From positions 124,001-188,000 of the forward strand of contig JAIVFJ010000049.1 of NCBI GenBank assembly GCA_025765615.1: a DNA stretch of 64,000 nucleotides, written 5' to 3'. Origin of the DNA: Zopfochytrium polystomum. Lineage: Eukaryota > Chytridiomycota > Chytridiomycetes > Chytridiales > Chytridiaceae. The notes beneath the pieces were generated by a model that worked only from the letters and a program-made list of their open reading frames with translations, was not told the DNA's origin and ran no database searches. Shown in pieces: positions 39,551 through 51,396 of this stretch. Numbering within the stretch: the stretch's first letter is position 1; the number at the start of each line of letters is the position of its first letter. The translations under genes and the position numbers were made by a program.

Positions 39551-41284
39551 TTACCATGTTTTCGGGACTGACGACCTCAGATGTTCAATTGCTTCTTCGC
39601 CCTCCAGCGCCACAGTCCTTGGAATATCCTCCACGGCTGGCAAGCTGGCCAGAAGAATAGCGCGAGACGCAACAGTCTCGTCCCTCAGCCCCCCGGATTG
39701 ATAAGAGAAAATGGATCTGATGAACTTGCACATCAGAGCATCGTAAATTGTTTGAACAACATTCGTGTTGGTGCCTCCAGTTATTTTCAGCATGGTCATG
39801 AGGGATGGCGCTAAGAGAACATGAGCCACGAGCCGGAAGCATTGAAACAAACAATTGATTGCCTCACCAACAAAGCTGATGTCTGAGAGTTCTTGATGTC
39901 GCGTGCCCAATACCACGGCAAAACTACTGGGCGCGCCTGAAATTTGCTCCGCGTCACCATCTTTTCTCAATTGAGAAGAAGGGGTCGAACGATAGGCTTG
40001 TAAAACCAACTCCAAATTCTCAGACCAGTGGAAAAACTCGGCCTGAACGGTAAGGATCGGCCGCGTTATGGCGCCACTGCTAGGAACCGCGAACATCCAC
40101 GGGTCGAATGCAATACCAGCGCAAAAGGGATTGCTCGGGTCTTTCAATGTGGTCATGACGGTTGCCCCTCCAAAACTATGGCCACACAGGATAAGTGATG
40201 CAAAATCAATTCGGCCAGAAATGTTCGTTGGTAGAGCAGATTCTCCAAACACAAAGGGAAGTGGCGCTTCCTTTGGGTCGTCCAGGAACCGTAGAAGCCG
40301 GACAGCTTCAGAGACCTCCTCGCATCTACGCTTCACCTGTTCCGATCTCCACCGCTTCAGGTACGCATCTTTATCTTCGCCTTCCCGCATTGATTGGGGA
40401 GACGGAGTTTCATAGTTGATCGGGGTCTTGTAATTGTCGAAAGCGGAGATAGATGCGGAGCCATCACGGTGTTCAATTGAGATGCAAACAAATCCCCGCG
40501 AGGCCACCGTTCCCACAATCGATGAGTAGGTTGTCTGATTTCCAGCCAACCCGTGAGAGAATATTAGGGTCGGTAATCGTCTAGGAAGGTACGGAGATGT
40601 TGACACAGGCAAGGGTGCATTCGGCGCCGAAAGAAACGCTGGCATTTGCATACTGCCAAGAAAGTGCGCTACCACGCTCCCAGATATCAACTTTGGAATT
40701 CGAACGAAGTCTCCATAGCCGGTTGCATAAAATTTCGCATTCGGGCCTGCAAGCCAGCGGGCTCGTCGAGGAGTATTCTTCCGTTGGGCTGATCAAGCGC
40801 TGTGAGTAGCAGAAGGACGCGAACATGAAACTTACTGATAGTTTCGCACGGGTAAAAAATGGAGGCAAGTAATCCGTGACTGGTCGGGTCTGCTGGGTCT
40901 CGCCTCGTTTCAACATGGCTCACGGCAACTCGATGCGGACCTGGGTACTGAGGCTGAAAAGACGGTTTTCAGGAGTGTGCGCGGATCGACTTATGAAGAT
41001 GCACAAACCAGCGTAAGAGCTTTGACCTTCTTCTTGGCCGCAGCAGCCACGGAGATGGAGGCCGACGCAGCTGAGTTGGCGGAGGAGTCTGAAGCTGAGT
41101 CCGGCGTGAGTGCCCCTGGCCCACCAGCGGAGGTAGGTGGCAAGACCTGCGTGGCAGTTACGTATGGGTGCCCCAGGGAAACGGTGATGGGACCGGCTCC
41201 TTCGTCGCCGTTGGCGCCCGTTGGAGTGGATGAGGTGCGATCGAAATGATCCCCGCCAACGGCGGCTGCGGTGGCGGAAAGCAT
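39551..41284 (-). CDS. Platelet-activating-factor acetylhydrolase-like lipase
   Basis: Three exons (41284-41009, 40953-40836, 40788-39551) join in phase to about 543 residues. It belongs to the alpha/beta-hydrolase family of plasma and type II intracellular PAF-AH (Lp-PLA2 group), which removes short or oxidised sn-2 acyl chains from phospholipids. Family blocks: PQYPGPHRVAVSHVE, TSHGLLASIFYPCE, LPTLIFSHGLAGNQTTYSS, RGFVCISIEHRDGSAS. The nucleophile motif is CGHSFGGATV (Ser near residue 335); the acid is in AFDPWMFAV and the His in GTRHQELSDISF, so all three catalytic residues are present. The N-terminus is Ala/Ser-rich without a clear signal peptide, which favours an intracellular form. The gene is third in a tandem minus-strand group. 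Confidence 0.88.
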
Positions 41285-42222
41285 CTTGTTCTTTCTCCGT
41301 GATCGCGGAGACGGACAAGGTGGCGGTGGGGTTGGGGGGAGGGTCGCCTTCGGCAAAATTATTTGGGGGACCTTGAACCACTCTCCCTCGAACAAACACA
41401 CCAAACCATCGCCTCCACCCTTAAGTGCGCCTTCTGCAGAGATTATGAGAAACCGTCCTGGGGAAAACCACACTTTTGGTAACAACACAGCAAAGCGTTA
41501 CACTCGCGTGCCGTGAGGTTCTTTCGTTGGAGGTGGGGCAAGTGAGGGGTTTCTAGATCAAAAGAACCTTTCCCCCCACTCCCATGAACAAACAGGGCGA
41601 ATCGCCCACCTGTGTCACCCATCTGTGCGGCCCCCACACGGTCCCTGTGTGGTCAGCACAGGTGTGGCGATGCCCAGTAAAGGTCAAATCAATAGGAACA
41701 AATCAACTGTTCCCAATGGCAAATGTCCCCCTGCGTGCAAAGCATGCCGCTGTCACTGGTCAAACAGCCCAAACCTCACGGAACACACACTGCAAACACA
41801 AAGTAATCCTTGCGTGGAGTCCCCAAAGAGAAAAGCCTGTCAGACACCCCCTCTTTGTCACCGAAAAAGAAATATGTTGGGAAAACCGTGGCCCAACAGA
41901 AACTGTAAAGACAAATGTAGTAAAAGTAAGTCCATTAATAAAGACCCGTTAGCTGCAAATACACTTTGATAACGCCTTCGAAACTAAAGAACCAGGAGTA
42001 ATAATATCGGTCCCAATCCTTGCAGTTTTATGACAGGTACACTTCTGTTGGCAAATAAAATCCCTAGACTTTATCACTGAGATCTCAGTGTTGTCTCACA
42101 ATCGTTAAAGGAGGAAACTAGTGGTTGGGAGGTGCGGAGATGTGTGAGTGGTGGCTGAAAGGGCGGGAGTAAGCGACTTCTGGGCAAAAGATCGGACTGC
42201 TGGAAAGGTTGGCACGTGGTGG
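41285..42222. other. 5' region and repeat fragment
   Basis: About 41860-42100 is the reverse complement of the start of the element at 60854, including its terminal CTCACA (42095-42100), so one end of a TGTGAG-type element lies here. The other end was not found. The duplication TSD GGTGG of the copia element lies at 42218-42222. Confidence 0.55.
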
Positions 42223-42634
42223 TGTAAACAGTCCACTCTGAGTGAGTGAATGGAAGGAGTGAAAAAGGGGAGATGTGTGTTTGTGGGTGGTCCTTCTCCC
42301 CAACTTGGAGAGAAAGGAGAAAAACTCTGTTATGAATTATTGATACATGATGATGATATACACATTGTAATAGTTGCTAGGCAAGCGTGACCGGCACAGG
42401 GTAAAAACCTCTTCTATATTATCTGCTTGAGCAGAGAAGGAGGAAAACTGTTGACACTGGGTTTCTGTTCCACTTAATACTCAGAGTATTTGTCATCAGC
42501 ACAAACCAGCGCCCAGGTCTGCATTGGTGGTGGCTCACTCTCCCATGGGCATCGTGAGAACAATAACTGACAGTCACAATAGGTTTGGGTCTGTCTTGTG
42601 CCTCTTGCTGCTAACCAGTCAGTTCCACCTAACA
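42223..42634 (-). repeat. Copia 3' LTR
   Basis: 412-bp LTR with TGT/ACA ends at the 3' side of the minus-strand element. It shares GGTGGTCCTTCTCCCCAACT and the rest of its length with the other LTR copies. Confidence 0.85.
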
Positions 42635-42758
42635 CCCCCCCGCACGATGGCCATGGGTGTCGCACCTGTTATGTAAAGCGTGCGTAAGCATCTGAGGCTT
42701 CGACCGAAAGGGTGTTTGAAAGGTCGAAGCAGGGTCGGAGGCCAAGTAGTGAGGTCAG

Positions 42759-45700
42759 TCACTGGTGCTGAGACGTTGAGAGTGGTTTTGTGAGAATGTC
42801 TGCGATCTGGTCGCTGGTTGGTACATAGCGTACAGTGATCTCTCCAGTGGCTGCGCCTTGTTGGAGGAAATGAGCACTTATGTCAACGTGTTTTGTGCAA
42901 GCATGTGTGAGAGGGTTGAGCACTAGTGCGATTGCAGATTGATTGTCTTCGAGGATTGGTAGTGGCTGCTGTGTGGGGAGTTGCAACTCTGATAATACGG
43001 CTAAGAGCCATTGTGCTTCTTGGAAGGCTTCAGAAAGTGAGTAGTATTCTGCTTCCGTGGAGGATAGCAATACTCAATGTTGTTTGTGTGAGACCCAAGA
43101 GACAGCGGCGCCCATGAGGAAGAAGACATCTCCAGTGCGCGATGTGCGGTCTCCAGGTTCTCCCCCATAGGATGCATCAGTGTATGCAGCTGGTTCAAGG
43201 GTGTTGTTTGTGAAGAGCTGTAGTGGCTTGTGGCTTTGCCTGTAGAATAATCCATAGTCCCAGGTGCCTCGGAGGTAACGAAGCAGGCGGCGGAGTGCAT
43301 TGCAATGGCACTGGCGTGGCTTCAGTTGGAACTGGGAGAGTACATTTGTTGCAAATGCGATATCTGGTCGAGTTTGTGTTGCGTGGTATTGAATTTTCAT
43401 GAGTGTGGATCGATACCAGCTTGAGTTGCTCTTGCTGAGTTCAATTGACGTTTTGTCATGCATAAAGGTGATAGACATTGGAGTTGATGCAATATCGAGG
43501 TCGTCCCACATTTCTCTTCAGTGAGAATTGTCCTGGTGTATTCGTCTAGGCCCATCCAAATGCCTTCGGAGTTGCGCTCGAGGTGGATGCAAATTACTTG
43601 GCTGACAGTGGTTTCCTTGAGGGACATGCTGTACTCAGCGCGAAAAGCATCCTCAATTTTTGCGACAAGAGCTGGGGTGTTGGCCATGACATTGATGTCG
43701 TCGACAAAGACAAAGATGATTTCAAACGTTTGCTGCTGAGAGTCGAACGTGGCACTGGTGGGAGTTGTGATTGGTGGATTGGTTCTTTAGGGAAGCACTT
43801 TGGGAAGCGTGGTTCTGGTTTAGCTGATGCAAGGTAGAGTCACAAGAGATGGCGAGTGATTGTTCGATTTGCAAGTAGCTTGCAAAGTCCAGTTGATGCA
43901 TCTTTGATGTTGACCATGACAGATGGTGGAAGTGGTGATTCAATGACAGGTTCCAGTTCAGTGTTGATGGATGCTGCTACGCAGTCTGCCGTTGGAGCTA
44001 GGCTCTCTTCAGGTTTGTCTTCATCTTCGCCCAGGACGACAGCGAATGTGTCAGGGTTCCAACCATAGTTGTCATTGTCATTATCGTCTTCCATATCTTG
44101 GGGGAGAGTTAAAGGTTGATTTGAGGTGTTTGTTGATGGTGATGGCAGCTGTCCCCCCCCAGAAGCCTGGCGCAGTTGCTGGCGAGTACAAGTGGAGGGA
44201 GCACTGTCAAGAGGAGGGTTGGATAAATGATGGTAAGAGTCAAGTGGTGGCTCAACAGGCTTGAAAGAAGGAGAGTCGTCAGTTTCAGGAAAATCCGTAA
44301 AATCTTCAGAGAGAGAAGTTAAGAAATCAGAATTAAGAGATTGAAGCTTAGCGTCACTGCGGACAAGGCCAGGAAAGACATGCTCATGCAAGTTCTAGTG
44401 GCGTGTCTGAAGAATGGTCTGTGCAGTAAAGTTGCAGCTGAGGGCAATAGACTCGCTGTCTGTGTCAAAGCCCAAGAAGAGTACAAGTGAGGCCCGAGGA
44501 GAGAACTTGGTCTTGTGTGAGTTTGCAGGTTCTGTATACTCATTGTTGAGTGTGACAATGAGGCAGCCAAAAATTCCAAGGTGGCATAGGTTGGGTTTTC
44601 GGCCTTGGTAATATTCAAATGGAATTCGACCGGTGCAAGTGTGTTGCACACGATTGCACAGGAATGAAGCATGACATATTGCGTAGGACCAGAAGAACCG
44701 TGGAAGCTGGGCTTCGATCAGGAGACAGGAAGCAACGTGGGTGATGACCTTGATGGCATTTTCTGCAACACCATCACCCTCCTTGACATAAGGGACAGAA
44801 GGCTGAAAGACGATGGGAGGTTGGTGGTTGATACAGTAGGCCTCAAATTGCTGAGTGTTAAGATCGAGGTTGTCTGCCTGTACAAATAGAGTTTGACGAG
44901 TGGGGAAGAGTTGCTCTTCAAAATCAATGCGATCAATTATCCTTTGAGTGATGCCTGCTGTGCGAGCGACAGTGTTGACCCAAGTATAGCCTGTGGTGTA
45001 GTCGACAATAACTTCAAGTAGTTGGAACCATCAAGAGAATGTGTACTGATCTTTCCAGTTTGGTTGGTACACAGCATCTGCAGTGGGGCAAAATCAAAGC
45101 GAGGTTCGGCCATGAGGTGTTGCCAGCGCATCTTTGCCATATCGCAATGAGGCAAGGCTCGTGTGTTGTTGGTGGTGGAGCAGGAGCACCATTGACATCA
45201 CCAGACTTGAGAGTGTCGCGTACTTGCTCTCGGTGGTGAAAGAATTCGCAATGTTGGCAGATTGATGGATTGGGCTGCTGTGGTGTACACTACTGAAGGT
45301 GGTGGTGGTGGAGGTTGATCTTGGCTTCTGTCAGTCTTGTGCTTGTCTTTATACAAAACTGTTACAAGGACCATCACTTGCAAAATGCTGCAAGTCATCC
45401 TTGCAGAGCAGAAACTGGTCAAAGCTCCTGCACACTGCTTACACCAAAAGACCCAAAACTAACAGGTGGATGTGGCCAAAACGTCAGTGCCATAGGTCGC
45501 GTGCAGTTGCTGGTGACGCGTAGGCAATGGGCTCAACTGAAATTTTCCTCTGCGCAGCTGGGTGCTGGACTGGGATGAGATAGTAAAGGCTGTCAAGTCG
45601 TTCGCCAATCTTGATGCTGTGTTGTGATGCGAGTGTGGCAAGATCAAGAAGAAAGACAGAATCTTGAGTGAATAGCATCCCAGAAGTGGGGTCTTGGAGG

Positions 45701-47201
45701 ACATGCGACACAGAGAGGAGTGGTTCCTTGAGTGATGGGACATGAAGCACATTGCAGAGCACCACATCAAAGCCAGGGAAAGTGAGAGTGACAGATCCAA
45801 TTCCTTCGATGTGGCTTTCATGATCATCTGCTAGGCGGGCATGGGGTTCAGTTTCAAATTGTTGGCACTCAGTGAATTGTTCCCATTGTGGGATCATTGT
45901 GGGAACAGCTCCAGACTGGATCATGTACGGAAGGGAGGCTATGCCTGTGTGTGACGCGCTCACTGTTGCAGTGTTCACAAAGAAGTAGAAGCAAGAGGGA
46001 CCGTTTATTTGAGAAGAAGAAGAAACAGAGGGCCCTCCTGTAGCAGGTTGAGGGTGAAATCCAGAGAAAGGAACAAGAGTTGCTTGCAGTACAGCCACAG
46101 TTGCTGAGGCTGAAGCGTGGTTTGGTTGAGCAGGTGTAAAGTTGCATTTGGAGCCTGGCTGAGATGGTGCTGGCCCAGCACATATGCAGGCAGTGCTCAG
46201 ACTTGTGTGTGTGTATTGGTGGCCAAGCTTGGAATTTCTGCACAGGACTCGACCCAGTGCCTTCAACGCTTCCAAGACGTCAATGGATTGAGGTGGCCTT
46301 TGGCTATGGCCTCTGGGTGACTCCTGGCTTCCAGCAGTGACGGCAGTCCCTTTCCATGTGGTGAACGTATGCCTTGTGCACCAGTAGCGTGGCCTATCCC
46401 CACGACGAGGGGAGCAAGAGCGGTTGTGGTGGTCGTGGATGTTGTGACCCCCATTGTCACTGTTCCTGTAGTTGTTTCCTTTGCGATAGTTTCGTTCTGC
46501 TCGCTCAAGGTCATTGCAGCCTCCTTGGATGTGGTCACTTCAGTGGCGTCTATCTTCGCAATCGTCATGGTTGTCACAGTGGTTGTTGACCATCCGCTTT
46601 CAAAATCATCAATTGAGCTGGATGGGCAGGCATTGTTGAATGTTCGGCGAATGGCAGCCACACAGTCTCAATAGAGGTGAATGTTGCGGCAGAGCTCAAA
46701 CAAGTGCGAGGTCTCTGGAAGCCTGATCATCAAAGCTGACCAAGCTGTTTCGTTCTCCTTGATGAAGGTGGCATGCATCTTCAGCACAGCATTCATGAAC
46801 TCGGATGAAGTCATGATGTGATGCTGAATCTGGTACTTGACAGTTGCTTCGACAGCCACAACTGGTCCAGCATTAGATTGCTCAGCGACAGTCGGTACAT
46901 AGAAATAGTTTGGTGAGAGTGTTTCACCAGTCTTCGGCTCTGGTGTGCTATGCCCACCATTTCGACAGTGCAACCAGAAACGCCATCCGTCCCACTGATC
47001 CTTGGGTAGGTGTGTGACGTACGTATGGTAGGCCTCCTTGTTGGAGAAAGGTCTCTCAAGAGGGAATAGGTCCGTCTGCGTTAGGTCCTGAATTCCCTTT
47101 TCACCAATAACCTTGATCTGAAGGTTGCTAATAAAGTCATTGAATTGCATCAGCGTCTTGCTGGTGAACATGCCAACAAACGAGTTTAGGTTGGATGACA
47201 T
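42759..47201 (-). pseudogene. Degenerate copia gag-pol
   Basis: Read from 47201 downwards: a Gag-like protein (47201-46668); a protease and GAG-pre-integrase region (QDSVFLLDLATLASQHS); an integrase core and C-terminal part (WVNTVARTAGITQ, then GRIPFEYYQGRKP and HLGIFGCLIVTLN); the reverse-transcriptase catalytic block FVDDINVMANTP near 43710; and RNase H (STEAEYYSLSEAFQEAQW and YVPTSDQIADILTKPLS) ending at 42759. Stops and frame changes separate these blocks. The part of reverse transcriptase that normally precedes the VDD motif is not present between about 43735 and 43860. Domain order gag-PR-IN-RT-RH defines it as copia type. Confidence 0.8.
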
Positions 47202-48156
47202 TGCGCGTAGTGATGATTCTGATGCAGGAGAAAATCAGTTGCTGGAAAAATTTGGAGGAGTTGCTTGACAGTCCGGCAGTGACAAATAGTGACTCTAGGA
47301 GTTGTTTGATGCTCTACTTGATGGAGAAATGGTCCAGAATAGAAGATGTGTGTTGCACACAATGCTTGTTGCAAGCTGATTGATGGACTGAAAATTCTGA
47401 AATCAGAATAGCAGGTTGGCACTGTTGGATAGCGACTGTGTGCCAAATTTCAGGCCAAGGATCGATGTTTTGGTGGTATTTTCCCTTGGGGAGTGTTGGA
47501 GAACGGAATAGAGAGAAGTTGGTGTCCAGCAGGGGTGACTTGTCACACAAGAAAGGACAAAATGATGGTTGGAGGTAGTGGTAGTTCGACTTTTTGGACC
47601 CCCTTATCAAAATCTCTTGTAGCTCCTGCTGTGGGCATTGTGGCAGGGCGCGTTAGGTCTCAATGGAAAGAGCAGAAGCAGGAAAATACAGGTATTCAAG
47701 GGCGTCCTCTGATCGTTTCTCCCCGTTGCGACGATGTCACTCAAAGTGGAGGAAGCATTTTTTGACTTCGGCGATCAATCAAATTTGTAGAGCCAACATA
47801 GAGAGCTCTGTTATAGGCTTTCAAATGCACTATAGCAAGCCTGGATTGAATGACGGGGTCGGCCGAGAGAGGGCGTCGAAAATTTTGGGCCTCCCAAACG
47901 AAATGGTTTCTAAAGTTGAGCTATGCTGATTCTGTTTGTTGGAGGTGGTAGAGAGTGTTTTTCCGGACTAGAATCTGTGGTTGATGCAGCCAGATAGCTG
48001 GCACGCTGATGTGTAAACAGTCTACTCTGAGTGAGTGAGTGGAAGGAGTGAATGAAGTGGAGATGTGTGTTTGTGGGTGGTCCTTCTCCCCAACTTGGAG
48101 AGAAAGGAGAAAAACTCTGTTATGAATTATTGGTACATGATGATGATATACACGCT

Positions 48157-50346
48157 TGTGAGACTGTGCTCTCTAAATCTCCTCACCCTGGGCTGGAGGT
48201 GGAAATAGAGCAATGGCCTAAATACCAATCCTATCTAATGAAAAGGGCAAAAGAAGGTGTCTAGGGGTCACCAGACAGGAAAATGTATTTGGAGTCTACT
48301 AAAGCCCATCATCAAACACAAAAGAAACTCTTTAAACACAAAAAAGAGCAGTTATCACACATCTAAAAGGGAAACATAAGAAAAGTGTGACAAAGGTGGC
48401 ACAATCACAAAAGAAAGTGCAAAATGCCTCTGGTCCAAGACACAGAGAAACCCCAATGGCAAAGCCAAAGGGACCGAATCACTCGGTAAGGAATGAGACT
48501 TAGGGCAACAAAGGGGGCGCCTAAGGCAGCACCAACCAATCTGTGCCAGCTCCTTCCCAAGGCAGAAGCCAAGGGGGAAGGCAAGAGAGTGGGGAGGAAA
48601 GTGGCCAGGTCCCAACCTGTTGGAGCCACCACCTTGGAGCACCAGCTCCCTCTCTGCCAAAGACAAGCCCTAAGTTGGAGGGGGTTGGACACAAAGGGCA
48701 AACACAAGGAACAATTAGTGTGTAGAGATGCCTGTTGGATCAAACCAGAACTGTTTTCCACTTAACAGAACCAGACACATCTTGTCTCACTCCCAAGAGA
48801 GGTTCCAACTCAATCCAAGGAGGGGGCACACAGGGTGGGAGACAGTGGGACTCTTCTTGCTTCATCCTACTAGGACACAGACATCTGCCTCACCAGGCCA
48901 GAGGAATCCCCTATCTTAGAAGCAAGGAAGGTTAAAACCCACTCCCACACACAAGTGTGACACCATGACATCACAGGCATTAATCTGAGAGAAAGAGGGT
49001 CTGAACCCAGTGAAGACCAGGCCCACCAGAGGCCACAGGAGCCAACAACCAGGGAGATGGGGGCATACCTGAGAGACCATTTCTGCAGCAGTACCTGACC
49101 AGCCAGCTCATTCATATCACCTTGAGAGACCTGGATTTGACTAGATGTATTGACAGGAACCTAGAGGCACCACCACAGATTTACCCTCTATCCTTCCATC
49201 ACCAAGTGGCTCCTACCCAGTCCAACCTAAGCAGCATGCAGAATGGTGAGGTGCACTGGGGATTGAACCCAGCACACTGCCATGATGGCCAAGAGGACTC
49301 CAACCTCCTGTCACACACCAGGGGACTGCCACCCCCAGCTCATACACACAGTCAGGAAGAAAAGGGCAGGCAAGGGACTTCAGGTACAGTTCTCACAGTC
49401 AACAAGAAGGGGGGGCAGCAGTTTAAATAGGAGAGGGTTGGAATCACAGGGAGGAGAGGAAAAAGGAGGGAAAACACATACAAAACAACAAAACAATAAA
49501 TAAAACAGTAAAAAACAGAAGGGATGGGTGATTCACCAAATGGGGCTGAGCCATCAACAAAGAGAGACAGCTCAGAGAATCATGGGGCCATTTCTTGGCA
49601 GACAGCCACCAAGAGCAGAGTGGAGGGGGGGGTGGAGGAACTGGCAAGAAATGATTGGTGCAGACAAGAAGACACTCACCACAGCCACAGAAAGAAAGGA
49701 AGACACACAAAGAGAGACAGTAAACAAACAACTAAATAAAAGATAAAACAAGAAAAAGAGCCAAAACAAAGGAAAATACTAATTGGAAAAATAAGTAAAA
49801 ATCATCAACAGAAAGAGAAAGAAAAGCCCTGTCTTCTCATACCACTCATATGAGGCATTACATCATGGTAGCTGGGCATCTGGACTTTGCACTTCTCCCA
49901 CAGAAGTGGTTCAGTCCTTAGTCATTCCAAAAGTGAGGGGTTATTAGCTGGACATGATGGACTTTGCAGCCCAACAGTCTGCATGTCTCGAACTTGGCAC
50001 CTTCCCAATTGAAGGGAGCGCTCTAACCACTGAGCAAGGAAGCCCTATGCCAGCAGTTGAGCAGACACTGAGTCACTCGGTCTGCAGCCATTGTACAGAA
50101 TAATAATAATAATAATGGCACAAATAATAATAGTGACAGGTGACGCAGGCGCGACAACAAGTGTCAGTCGGTGGCTTATGTGGACAACCAATAATAATAA
50201 AATAATAATATATACAGCAGAGTCCAAGCCAAATGCGTGTATAACGCGCTTCGAGACGGGTGGAGAATCCTCACAATTATCAGTGAAGAAGTGGGTATAC
50301 ACTCTTTTATTTGAGGTCACAGGCTTGACGGCCTGTCGTCCTCACA
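48157..50346. mobile_element. Non-coding element with TGTGAG...CTCACA ends (copy A)
   Basis: A 2190-bp insertion into the right copia LTR. It starts TGTGAGACTG and ends CCTCACA, with a 4-bp duplication CGCT at 48153-48156 and 50347-50350; the empty site is seen in the LTR fragment at 28831 (CACGCTGTAATAG). No transposase or reverse transcriptase is encoded. It contains (AAT)n at about 50098-50115 and a tRNA-like stretch on the minus strand at about 49972-50047. Its first several hundred bases recur at 63027-64000. Confidence 0.85.
49972..50047 (-). other. tRNA-like sequence inside copy A
   Basis: On the minus strand it has A-box-like TTGCTCAGTGGTTAGAGCGC, a short stem with loop TTCAATT and B-box-like AGTTCGAGAC. 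The acceptor ends do not pair, so it is more likely a tRNA-derived remnant (SINE-like or pseudo-tRNA) than a working tRNA. Confidence 0.35.
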
Positions 50347-50623
50347 CGCTGTGATAGTTGCTAGGCAAGCGTGACTGGCACAGGGTAAAAACCTCTTCTA
50401 TATTATCTGCTTGAGCAGAGGAGGAGGAAAACTGTTGACACCAGGTTTCTGTTCCACTTAATACTTGGAGTATTTGTCATCAGTGCAAGCCAGTGCCCAG
50501 GTCTGCATTGGCGGTGGCTTGCTCTCCCATGGGCATTGTGAGAACGATAACTGACAGTCACAATAGGTTCTGGTCTGTCTTGTGCCTCTTGCTGCTAACC
50601 AGTCAGTTCTGCCTAACAGGTGG

Positions 50624-51396
50624 CATCTGGGTTTCTGGGACAGGTCCACAGATTCCCAGGAACGGGTTTCAGGTTTTTGGGATGGGTCTACGAGCAATAA
50701 ATTTGAAATCCATTTCGCACCAAATTCCAACAGGCGCCCGGCCAGACCGAAAAGAAACCCTCCAGTGGCAGAAACAGATCTCTTGGAGTTTCAAAACAGA
50801 ATGCTCAACTGCAATAACAACCCAGAAGAACATGTTGCAGGATAGCTCCAGAGTTGGGTTTCTCTGGAAGTGCTTTGCTTCATGGATTTTTACATCGCTC
50901 AACCTACCTCAAAGAGCCAAGCCATCCTGGACCCAAAGAGGTTGGGTTTGGCTGAGGGGATGTTTCAAATTCTGTTTGTCCTGGGAGTTGGAATTGCATT
51001 GGGCTTTGCCAGTCGAGAGAGCTCTTTGCATCCCAATTCCCCAGGGGAACTGTCAACAAGAAGACTCTTGAATGACAACTCCAACAGAAATGGGATCCCC
51101 AAGGCAAACTCCTGTTTTAGGCTGTGGTGTGGTTTTACTGGACGCCCTCCACTTACAAGTGTCAGGAAACATCATGCCTACAGCCAAATCTGGCTGTCTC
51201 TTAGAGAATTGAGGAAATTTGTGATGAAGGAGGTGGTGGATCATCTTTGGTTTAATCGCGTCTCGAATTCCCCCTTGTCGTGGACCAGAATGCAAAAACA
51301 CTGTAATGAAGCGAAGACAATTCTCAAATAATCCTTTTGAACCAACCGCATTGATGACTTTTTTAACTTTCTCGCCCGCAAAACAGAAAAGAAAAA
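50624..51396. other. Non-coding region upstream of the formin-N gene
   Basis: Sequence after the copia target duplication. Open frames up to 190 codons occur but show no recognised family or splice partner. Confidence 0.45.

Larger units (their letters stand above)
42223..50618 (-). mobile_element. Copia LTR retrotransposon (with nested insertion)
   Basis: Complete element on the minus strand. Left LTR 42223-42634 and right LTR 48012-48156 plus 50351-50618 both run TGTAAAC...CTAACA (412-413 bp net). The whole is flanked by a 5-bp duplication GGTGG (42218-42222 and 50619-50623). A C7 run at 42635-42641 is the polypurine tract read on the minus strand. Without the nested 2.2 kb insertion it is about 6.2 kb. 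Open frames are broken and part of the reverse transcriptase is absent, so it is not autonomous as it stands. The two LTRs differ at several sites, so the insertion is not very recent. Confidence 0.9.

Noticed and set aside
50493..51071. 192-codon open frame beginning inside the copia LTR
   Set aside because: It starts in LTR sequence and crosses the target duplication, so it cannot be an ancestral gene.
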